Source: Candidatus Parcubacteria bacterium (GTDB taxonomy: Bacteria > Patescibacteria > ABY1 > BM507 > UBA12075). Taken from it: a DNA stretch of 64,000 bases. The notes beneath the pieces were generated by a model. The model was not told the DNA's origin. It made no database searches and worked only from the letters and a program-made list of their open reading frames with translations. The stretch is from the NCBI GenBank assembly GCA_002869165.1, contig PKTK01000005.1, forward strand, positions 275 through 64,274, in the 5' to 3' direction. Each line of letters begins with the position of its first letter. Within the stretch, counting starts at the first letter, position 1. Shown one piece after another: positions 17,657-24,823 of this stretch. The position numbers and the translations under genes are program-made.

Positions 17657-19131
17657 GTAAATCTAAAAAATTAAAAATATTAATGGCTGCTGCCGAAGTT
17701 TCGCCTCTAGCTAAAGTCGGCGGATTAGCTGATGTAGTTGGTTCCATTGCCCCAGCTCTTCAAAAACTAAAAACTGACACTCGTATTATCATGCCACTTT
17801 ACGGCTCTATCGATAAAAAATCTTTTTCCCTTAAAAAAACTCATTCAAACATCAAAGTTCCCTCTGGCAGAGTGATGATAAATGTAAATATTTGGGAGGC
17901 TATATTACCAAAATCCAAGGTGAAAATTTACTTTATTGATGCACCTCAATATTTTGACCAAAAGGAAGTATATTTAAAAACAAATAATTCTGAAAGGTTT
18001 TTATTCTTTTCTTATGCAATTTTATTTATTTTACCAATTATAAATTTTGAACCAGATATTATACATTGCCATGATTCACACACAGCCTTAATACCAGACA
18101 TCATTAAAACTAATAATTTAGAATATATAAAAAACCTAAAAACATTATACACTATTCACAATTTTAGATATCAGGGAAAAACTCGTCCAACTGTATTGAG
18201 CACAGGAAACTTAAACGCAGACTTATTAAAAAGTTTAAGTATCGATATTAAAGATGGGGATGTTAATTTTATGGTTCAAGGTGTTTTAAATGCTGATTTA
18301 ATAAATACAGTAAGTCCTAGTTATGCTAAAGAAATTGTTTCCTCAGCATATGGTGCTGGTCTAGAAAAAATTATCAAAAGAAGAAAAAATGATTTGTTTG
18401 GTATTCTTAATGGAATTGATACTGATTTTTTTAATCCGGCAAAAGATAAATATATATACAAAAAATATAATATAAATACAATCAATAAAAAACAGGATAA
18501 TAAAGTTGCTCTACAAAAAGAATTAGGCCTACCAATAAACAAAAATAAAGCAGTGGTTGCACTCATTTCAAGATTTGCCTGGCAAAAAGGAATTGACTTA
18601 TTTACCGATGAGTTTCTTACTTTGGATTGTCAATTTGTTTTTTTGGGTACTGGCTCAAGAGAATATGAGCAGCACATTCAAAAACTTGCAAAAAAATACC
18701 CTAAAAATATTTCAGCAAATATTAAATTTAATGTTGAGTTAGCACAGAAGATCTATGCGTCATCTGATATATTTCTTATGCCCTCCAGGTTTGAGCCCTG
18801 TGGTCTTGGGCAAATGATATCAATGAGATATGGCACTGTTCCAGTAGTTAGAGAAACGGGCGGGCTAAAAGACTCTGTAAAAAGTTTAAACATCAAAAAA
18901 GGAAAGAATAGAATTTACAGATTCTCAAAACCAGTCACTGCTACTGGCTTTAGCTTTAAAAAAATTGATGAGAAAGAATTTTTTGAAGCTCTAAAAAGCG
19001 CCCTTTACGTTTATTACAACCACCCGGAATCCTGGAGACATATTCAAAAAAATTGTATGAAAAAAGATTTTTCCTGGAAAAGCTCTGCCAAAGAATATTT
19101 ACAACTTTATAAAAAAATTCTCAAAAAATAA
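17653..19131 (+). CDS. glgA: glycogen/starch synthase, GT5 (copy 2)
   Basis: 492 aa. N-terminal EVSPLAKVGGLADVVGS is the KxGGL nucleotide-sugar motif; HCHDSHTALIP replaces the HDWQTG of copy 1; SRFAWQKGIDL and EPCGLGQMISMRYG with RETGGLKDSV are the C-terminal donor-site motifs. The start codon overlaps the stop of the glycosidase gene. The two GT5 proteins have the same length but low visible similarity outside motifs, so this is an old duplication or separate acquisition. Confidence 0.88.
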   Translation: MSKSKKLKILMAAAEVSPLAKVGGLADVVGSIAPALQKLKTDTRIIMPLYGSIDKKSFSLKKTHSNIKVPSGRVMINVNIWEAILPKSKVKIYFIDAPQYFDQKEVYLKTNNSERFLFFSYAILFILPIINFEPDIIHCHDSHTALIPDIIKTNNLEYIKNLKTLYTIHNFRYQGKTRPTVLSTGNLNADLLKSLSIDIKDGDVNFMVQGVLNADLINTVSPSYAKEIVSSAYGAGLEKIIKRRKNDLFGILNGIDTDFFNPAKDKYIYKKYNINTINKKQDNKVALQKELGLPINKNKAVVALISRFAWQKGIDLFTDEFLTLDCQFVFLGTGSREYEQHIQKLAKKYPKNISANIKFNVELAQKIYASSDIFLMPSRFEPCGLGQMISMRYGTVPVVRETGGLKDSVKSLNIKKGKNRIYRFSKPVTATGFSFKKIDEKEFFEALKSALYVYYNHPESWRHIQKNCMKKDFSWKSSAKEYLQLYKKILKK

Positions 19132-19133
19132 CA

Positions 19134-19167
19134 TAAAAAAAGCCTAGAAAATTTTCTAGGCTTTTTT
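19134..19167. terminator. bidirectional terminator
   Basis: AAAAAAGCCTAGAAAA pairs with TTTTCTAGGCTTTTTT. It lies between convergent glgA copy 2 and the GH130 gene. Confidence 0.8.
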
Positions 19168-19171
19168 TATG

Positions 19172-20143
19172 TTATTTAATTTGCAACGACTTATAATTAT
19201 ATAAAACCTCGTTTAAATCAACGCTTGCCTGACAAACCGAAAAATCACCTGCTCCATAATATAAAAGAAGTTTATCACTAACTACTTGTGCACCATTACA
19301 AAAAATAACTTCTGGTTTTGTTGCTTTGTCTGTTGAAATATCTGTTTTTTTTGAATATTCATACAACTGATCAATCTTAATAACTGGGTTTTTGCTACGA
19401 AAAATAATTTTCTTTGGAAATTCTAAATCTAGCAAAATTAAGCCTAAAGAGTATTCGGCTTGATCATTTATTCCGTGATACAATACTACCCATCCCTTTT
19501 CAGTATATATAGGAGGCGGCCCCATTTCAACATGAACTGAATCAAAAAAACCTAAACGTGGCTTTATAAATGGTCTTGTACTTGCCTGCCACCTAAGACC
19601 ATTATCAGATTCTGCTAACCAAATATATCTATCACCAAACATCATCCAATATTTATCTTTTATTTTTTTAGAAAAAATTCCGCCTGCCTTTGACCATTCA
19701 GTTATTGCCTCTTCTGTTTGTTGAGCCTTATCCCAAGGAACAGTAAAACTTCCTGCCATACAAGCATTCCAGGCCAATAGTGCATTATCAAATTTTTTCC
19801 AATCATAAAGATTTTTGGAAATCGCAATACATAACCTGGCTGATTTCCCGTCATAAGCTGTGTATGTCATCAAATATCTGTCTTTGATTTTTACAATTCT
19901 AGGATCTTCAACTCCTTTTTTATCAATTTTTGAATCAGCATCGAGAACTACCCTTTCTTTTTTAAAATTAACTCCGTCATTAGAAATATATAAAACTATT
20001 TCTGATATACCTAAAACGTTTTTGGACCGACAAAATAAATAATATTTACCTTCTTCGTAAAAGAAGCCGGGATTATAAATTTTGCGATAAATCGAAAAAG
20101 CTCTTGGTTTAATAACTGGATTTTTTTTATTCTTCTTTATCAT
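19172..20143 (-). CDS. GH130-like glycosidase/phosphorylase
   Basis: 323 aa, five-bladed beta-propeller type sequence with NPVIKPRAF, NPGFFYEEGKYYLFCR, the conserved GVEDPRIVKI (the Asp is the usual proton donor), YLMTYTAYDG and YHGINDQAEYSLGL. GH130 enzymes phosphorolyse beta-mannosides. The gene is convergent with the glycogen operon and has its own leftward transcript. Whether it acts on mannan or another oligosaccharide is not visible. Confidence 0.75.
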   Translation of the reverse strand: MIKKNKKNPVIKPRAFSIYRKIYNPGFFYEEGKYYLFCRSKNVLGISEIVLYISNDGVNFKKERVVLDADSKIDKKGVEDPRIVKIKDRYLMTYTAYDGKSARLCIAISKNLYDWKKFDNALLAWNACMAGSFTVPWDKAQQTEEAITEWSKAGGIFSKKIKDKYWMMFGDRYIWLAESDNGLRWQASTRPFIKPRLGFFDSVHVEMGPPPIYTEKGWVVLYHGINDQAEYSLGLILLDLEFPKKIIFRSKNPVIKIDQLYEYSKKTDISTDKATKPEVIFCNGAQVVSDKLLLYYGAGDFSVCQASVDLNEVLYNYKSLQIK

Positions 20144-20175
20144 AACTAAATTATAGCATTTCTTTTCTTACAAAA

Positions 20176-20213
20176 CAAAAAACTAGCCATAGATTAGATA
20201 GGCTAGTCTTTTA
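20176..20213 (-). terminator. pnp terminator
   Basis: ACTAGCC and GGCTAGT arms with flanking A- and T-runs lie directly after the pnp stop on the minus strand. Confidence 0.65.
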
Positions 20214-20220
20214 TATTATC

Positions 20221-22485
20221 TTATTGTCTTTTAAAATTTCTTTTGGGTCTATCACCGTTATTAAACTTTTTTCTAAATCCACCATTTCCACCATTTCCAC
20301 CAAATCCACCAACTTGTTTACCTTTTTCTTCTTTCCACAAATCTTCATTCTCCTTTAAACCTTTCATGGTTAGATTTACTCTTCCCTGATCATCAATTTC
20401 TTTTACTCTCACAGTTACTACATCTCCTTCACTTACAAAATCACTTGGCTTACCAACTCTATATGGAGCCATTTCGCTTACATGAACCATTCCATCTCTA
20501 CCGGGTAAAAGCTCTACAAACGCACCAAAATCAAGCATGCGAACAACTTTTCCAGTAAAGATTTCTCCAGCTTCAATTTCTCTTACAATATCTTGAATCC
20601 ATTTAACTGCCTTTGCTGCTCCCTCAGCGTCATTTCCGCAGACCATCACAAGTCCATCATCTTCAATATCAATTTGTACATCACAAACATCAATTATTTC
20701 ATTGATTACCTTTCCACCTGTACCAATAACCTCTCTTATTTTTTCTGGATCAATATGAAATGAAGTAATACGTGGCGCATACGGAGATAAATCTTTATTT
20801 GGCTCAGGGATTGTATCAGTGATCACTTTTAATATTTTGAGTCTAGCTGTTTTAGCTTGTCTTAAAGCTTCTTTTACGATCTCTGCATTCAAACCATCTG
20901 TTTTTGTATCAAGCTGAATTGCAGTTATACCGTCTTCTGTACCAGTTACTTTAAAATCCATACCACCCTTACCATCTTCTAAATCTTGGATATCGGTAAT
21001 GACTTGCCAAGAGCTCATATCAGGATAACTAGCCAGACCAATGGCAATACCAGCAACTGGTTTTTTAATTGGAATACCTGCATGCATACAAGCAAGAGTT
21101 GATGCGCAAGTTGCCCCCATGGAACTAGACCCGTTAGAACCCAATGTTTCTGAAACGAGTCTAATAGTGTAAGGAAAGTCTTCTTTACTTGGCATCATTG
21201 GTTCAAGTGCCTTTTCAGCTAAAGCGCCATGTCCAATATCTCTTCTAGAGGTTCCTCTATTTGGTCTGGTCTCGCCAACTGAAAATGCTGGAAAATTGTA
21301 ATGATGCATGAAAGTCTTTTTAGAATTTCCCTCTAATCCTTCTAAGCTTTGAGCGAGTCCTGCCGCTCCTAATGTAGCCACTGTCAACACTTGAGTTTCA
21401 CCACGAGAAAAAAGTCCAGCCCCGTGATTTCTTGGTAGAATATCAACATCAGCTTCTAGGTTACGGATATCTTCAATATCACGGCCATCAACCCTTCTTT
21501 TATTTTCAATAATCTCTTTGGTAATTTCAGTATCAATTGCTTTTTGCACAGTTTTGCCAATCGCAAATTTTCTATGATCTGAGCCAATTCCTTCAGAAAA
21601 CAAATACTCATCCAGTTGATCTTTGATGGCTTCAACAGCTAACTTCCTTTCACCTTTTGTGTAATATTCTTTATTAAATAATATTTGGTTTACATTCTGA
21701 CCAAGCCAAGCTTCTGCTTTTTTAAGCAATTCTTCTTTTTCCTTTTCTGCTTCTTGTTCATCAACATTCTTTTTTTGTTCTTTTTCTTCGTGTTTTTTTA
21801 TTTCTACTTTTGAAGCCATTTCTTTAATCAAGTCAATAACTGGTTTGAGTTCCTTTTGACCGGCTAAAATTGCTTCATACATCAAATCTTCCTTAACTTC
21901 CTTGCCGCCTGCCTCAATCATTAAAGTTTTTTCTTCAGTTCCAGCTACAATTAAATCAAGTGAAGAATTCTCTCTTTGTTCATAGGTTGGATTAAAAACA
22001 AACTTGTCTTCCATTATACCAACTCTAATACCACCAATTGGCCCCTTCCAATCCGCACCAGAAATTGACAATGCAGCAGAAGCTGCAATAAGTCCAACGA
22101 TATCATAATCATTTTCCTGATCTACTGATAAAGTAGTAAGGACTACTTGAATATCTTTACGAACTGAGTCATCAAAAAGAGGTCTGATAGATCTATCAAT
22201 CATCCGACCAGTCAGAACTGACTCATCACTTGGTCTACCTTCACGCTTCACCCACTGTGAACCTTTGATAATACCAGCAGCATAAAGCTTTTCCTCAAAT
22301 TCAACCATCAAAGGAAAGAAGTCAACTCCTTCTCTTTCATATTTGGCCTGAACTACCGTAGCCAAAACAACCGTATCTCCGTATTGTACGGTTACAGCTG
22401 AATCAGCTTGTTTTGCAAGCTTACCTGTTTTAATTGTTAGAGTACGGCCAAGCCACTCACAACTGAAAACATTTTCATTTTTCAT
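20221..22485 (-). CDS. pnp: polyribonucleotide nucleotidyltransferase (PNPase)
   Basis: 754 aa, full length. It has two RNase PH domains (about residues 10-235 and 320-545) joined by a Lys/Glu-rich helical linker, then a KH domain (about 560-620, with IREVIGTGGKVINEI) and an S1 domain (about 635-705, FTGKVVRMLDFGAFVEL). It ends in a Gly/Asn/Arg-rich tail that may add RNA binding. It degrades RNA 3'-5' phosphorolytically and adds tails. It is the last gene of an rpsO-NYN-small ORF-pnp run, an expanded version of the common rpsO-pnp pair. Confidence 0.96.
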   Translation of the reverse strand: MKNENVFSCEWLGRTLTIKTGKLAKQADSAVTVQYGDTVVLATVVQAKYEREGVDFFPLMVEFEEKLYAAGIIKGSQWVKREGRPSDESVLTGRMIDRSIRPLFDDSVRKDIQVVLTTLSVDQENDYDIVGLIAASAALSISGADWKGPIGGIRVGIMEDKFVFNPTYEQRENSSLDLIVAGTEEKTLMIEAGGKEVKEDLMYEAILAGQKELKPVIDLIKEMASKVEIKKHEEKEQKKNVDEQEAEKEKEELLKKAEAWLGQNVNQILFNKEYYTKGERKLAVEAIKDQLDEYLFSEGIGSDHRKFAIGKTVQKAIDTEITKEIIENKRRVDGRDIEDIRNLEADVDILPRNHGAGLFSRGETQVLTVATLGAAGLAQSLEGLEGNSKKTFMHHYNFPAFSVGETRPNRGTSRRDIGHGALAEKALEPMMPSKEDFPYTIRLVSETLGSNGSSSMGATCASTLACMHAGIPIKKPVAGIAIGLASYPDMSSWQVITDIQDLEDGKGGMDFKVTGTEDGITAIQLDTKTDGLNAEIVKEALRQAKTARLKILKVITDTIPEPNKDLSPYAPRITSFHIDPEKIREVIGTGGKVINEIIDVCDVQIDIEDDGLVMVCGNDAEGAAKAVKWIQDIVREIEAGEIFTGKVVRMLDFGAFVELLPGRDGMVHVSEMAPYRVGKPSDFVSEGDVVTVRVKEIDDQGRVNLTMKGLKENEDLWKEEKGKQVGGFGGNGGNGGFRKKFNNGDRPKRNFKRQ

Positions 22486-22499
22486 GTGTTTCTTGTGAA

Positions 22500-22558
22500 T
22501 TGACCACGAGATTAAAGACTAGTAGAAAATCTACATGATCTCAATATCTCATGGTCAA
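22500..22558 (-). promoter_or_regulatory. pnp leader hairpin
   Basis: Arms 22500-22512 and 22546-22558 pair over 13 bp with a single wobble, and an inner GTAGA/TCTAC stem sits in the loop. It lies 15 nt upstream of the pnp start. In other bacteria a similar leader hairpin is the RNase III/PNPase autoregulation site; the parallel is inference. Confidence 0.5.
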
Positions 22559-22647
22559 CTATTATTATAAATTATTAACTGAAAACTATTGGTATAATTT
22601 TCAATTTATAATTCTGGAACAGAAATTTTCTGCTCCAGATTTCCGTC

Positions 22648-22836
22648 TTATTCTTTAATTTTTCGTATCCTTCTGCTCTGCTTCAAAATATTTTTTGTCT
22701 TTCTTTTAAAATCAGGATTATTTAATATTTTTTCAAACCTTTTGGCAATACCTGGCGAAAACAATTCTCTTGCTTTTATTTTTAACTCTGGATGATAACC
22801 ACAAAACTCTCTGCAAAAAAAAGACACGGATTGCAT
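22648..22836 (-). CDS. small basic protein, unknown function
   Basis: 62 aa, with two Cys near the N-terminus (FFCREFCGYHPE) and a Lys/Arg-rich helical C-terminus. The start at 22836 is preceded by AAAGGA at good spacing, and it lies 12 bp after the NYN gene on the same strand, so it is probably a real gene of the rpsO-pnp operon. The basic tail suggests RNA binding. No family recognised. Confidence 0.5.
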   Translation of the reverse strand: MQSVSFFCREFCGYHPELKIKARELFSPGIAKRFEKILNNPDFKRKTKNILKQSRRIRKIKE

Positions 22837-22848
22837 TTTAACATCCTT

Positions 22849-23349
22849 TTATTTTCTAAGTAAATACTTCTTTGAATCACTTAGATTCAAAAAGTCGTCT
22901 GATGAATCAATTAAAGCCGAAGAGGTAGTTTGCCTAAAGCCAACTACCTCTACTAAACAGCCTTTTGTATTTTGAATATATTCAACGAGTGGTAAATAAT
23001 CACCATCGCCTGATACAATTATAATAACATCAAGTTTTGAAGCAAGTTTAATTGCATCCATAGCAATTCCAACATCCCAATCTGCTTTTTTTGCGCCACC
23101 CGCAAAAATTTGCAAGTCTTTCATTTTCACCTCAAAACCCTGTGAAGAAAGCGCTTCAAAAAATGGAGTCTCTTCCTCAGTTTCAGTTTTAATTACATAA
23201 GCAATGGCTCTAACTAATTTTCTGCCTGCAACTGATGCTTTTAAAACTTCATTGAAATTAACTCTGGTGTGATACAAATTTTTTGCAGAGTGGTACATGT
23301 TTGATACGTCCACCAATACGCCTACTCTCTGCTCCTTGTGTTTTATCAT
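22849..23349 (-). CDS. NYN-domain (LabA/DUF88-like) putative ribonuclease
   Basis: 166 aa. PIN-like NYN fold with acidic residues at GVLVDVSNMY (near residue 13), ADWDVGIAMDAIK (near 92) and IIIVSGDGDYLPLVEYI (near 112), the metal-binding pattern of NYN nucleases. Placement between rpsO and pnp supports a role in RNA turnover or processing. Confidence 0.78.
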   Translation of the reverse strand: MIKHKEQRVGVLVDVSNMYHSAKNLYHTRVNFNEVLKASVAGRKLVRAIAYVIKTETEEETPFFEALSSQGFEVKMKDLQIFAGGAKKADWDVGIAMDAIKLASKLDVIIIVSGDGDYLPLVEYIQNTKGCLVEVVGFRQTTSSALIDSSDDFLNLSDSKKYLLRK

Positions 23350-23442
23350 AGTAAATATTAAATACTAAATCACGAATCCTAAATAAATTCAAAAACAGTA
23401 AATTTTAATGTTTAAAACTTTTTATTTTAGATTTAAATAAAT

Positions 23443-23805
23443 TTATACTTCTTCTTCCTCTTCTTCAACTTCTTCCTCCATTGCCATTAAAGCTTCTTCT
23501 TTTCTTTTCTTTTCTTCTTCATCGTCAATCATTTTTTTAGCAATTTTAAGCTTAAGTTTTTTTGCCAAATCTTTGAAAGATTCTTCATTTTCTTTTTGTA
23601 AATACTTAAGAAGTCTTCTTCTTTCGCCTACCTTTTTAAGCAAACCTCTTCTTGAAGAATGGTCTTGTTTGTGTGATTTTAGGTGATCTGATAATTGAGC
23701 TATTTCTTCAGTTAAAATAGCAATTTGCACCTCTGTTGAACCAGTATCATTTTCGTGTTTTTTAAATCTGTTAATGATACGTTGTTTTACTTTTTTGTCT
23801 ATCAT
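23443..23805 (-). CDS. rpsO: 30S ribosomal protein S15 with acidic C-terminal extension
   Basis: 120 aa. Residues 1-89 match S15, with the HENDTGSTEVQIA segment, LKSHKQDHSSRRGLL and RRRLLKYL. S15 normally has about 89 residues; here a tail of about 30 follows, ending in an almost pure Glu run with little sequence complexity. It binds 16S rRNA and helps nucleate the 30S platform. It is first in the leftward operon with the NYN gene and pnp. Confidence 0.93.
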   Translation of the reverse strand: MIDKKVKQRIINRFKKHENDTGSTEVQIAILTEEIAQLSDHLKSHKQDHSSRRGLLKKVGERRRLLKYLQKENEESFKDLAKKLKLKIAKKMIDDEEEKKRKEEALMAMEEEVEEEEEEV

Positions 23806-24126
23806 TTTTTTCTTTTCCCTAACCGAGAATAGCTTATTTACCTAAACCAAGAAAGGGTCATTAATTATTTAGTGTTAAACAAGTCAACAATAACATTTTT
23901 TTTGAAAATTTGCAATACTTTATTCATATTAAAAATAATTACCTGTATATATATAAAATCACAAACAATATTGACTAAAAACATCTTTTATAATATACTA
24001 ATTTTTACTTAATATTAGATAAAAATTTATTATACTTAATATATGCTTTATTACAAGCTTATTATTAATATTATTTTAATATTTTTATAATATATTATAA
24101 GTAAGAATAATAAATAAATTAAAAAT
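23806..24126. other. AT-rich divergent intergenic region
   Basis: 321 bp between the divergent rpsO and response regulator genes, very AT-rich. It must hold promoters for both directions, but the many TATAAT-like strings prevent choosing one. No gene or stable hairpin is seen. Confidence 0.4.
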
Positions 24127-24816
24127 ATGACAATACTAGTAGTTGAAGATGAAATTAAAATTACAAGATTTATAAAAAAGGGGTTGGAAATGGAACACTA
24201 CACAGTAGACACAGCTTATGATGGAGAAGAAGCCTTGGATAAAATCGAAATAAATGATTATGATTTAATTATTTTAGATATTATGCTCCCCAAAATTAAT
24301 GGAATAGAAGTATGCGCAAAAGTAAGAGAAAAAAAGATTGAAGCCCCTATTATCATGTTAACTGCCAAGGATACTGTTGATGATCGTATCAAAGGACTTG
24401 ATGCAGGAGCAGATGATTATTTGGTTAAACCTTTTGCTTTTGGTGAATTACTGGCTAGAATTCGAGCTTTATTGCGCAGAGAAAAAACCACCAAAGCAAC
24501 CAAGCTAAAGGTGGGTGATCTTGTACTTGATCCAGCAACTCATGAAGTTTTTCGTGGAGACAAAGAAATCGAATTATCAAGTAAAGAATATCGTTTATTA
24601 GATTATATGATGCGTAGACCAGGAAATGTTTGCACTAGAACCATGATTGGCGAACATATTTGGGGTTACAATTTTAATGATGACTCAAATGTAATTGATG
24701 TCTATATAAGTTATTTAAGAAAAAAAATTGATACTGGTTTTAATAAAAAACTTATTCACACAATAAGAGATGTAGGCTACAAAATTCAGTACAAATCTAG
24801 ACCTATTAATAGATAA
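24127..24816 (+). CDS. OmpR/PhoB-family response regulator
   Basis: 229 aa. Receiver domain (1-115) with VEDE, the phosphoacceptor in DLIILDIMLPK (Asp near 51), MLTAKD and the conserved Lys in LVKPFAF. A winged-helix DNA-binding domain (about 130-225) follows with SSKEYRLLDYMMRRPGNV and SYLRKKID. The partner kinase starts 7 bp later, so this is a two-component operon. Target genes unknown. Confidence 0.92.
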   Translation: MTILVVEDEIKITRFIKKGLEMEHYTVDTAYDGEEALDKIEINDYDLIILDIMLPKINGIEVCAKVREKKIEAPIIMLTAKDTVDDRIKGLDAGADDYLVKPFAFGELLARIRALLRREKTTKATKLKVGDLVLDPATHEVFRGDKEIELSSKEYRLLDYMMRRPGNVCTRTMIGEHIWGYNFNDDSNVIDVYISYLRKKIDTGFNKKLIHTIRDVGYKIQYKSRPINR

Positions 24817-24823
24817 CAAAAAA

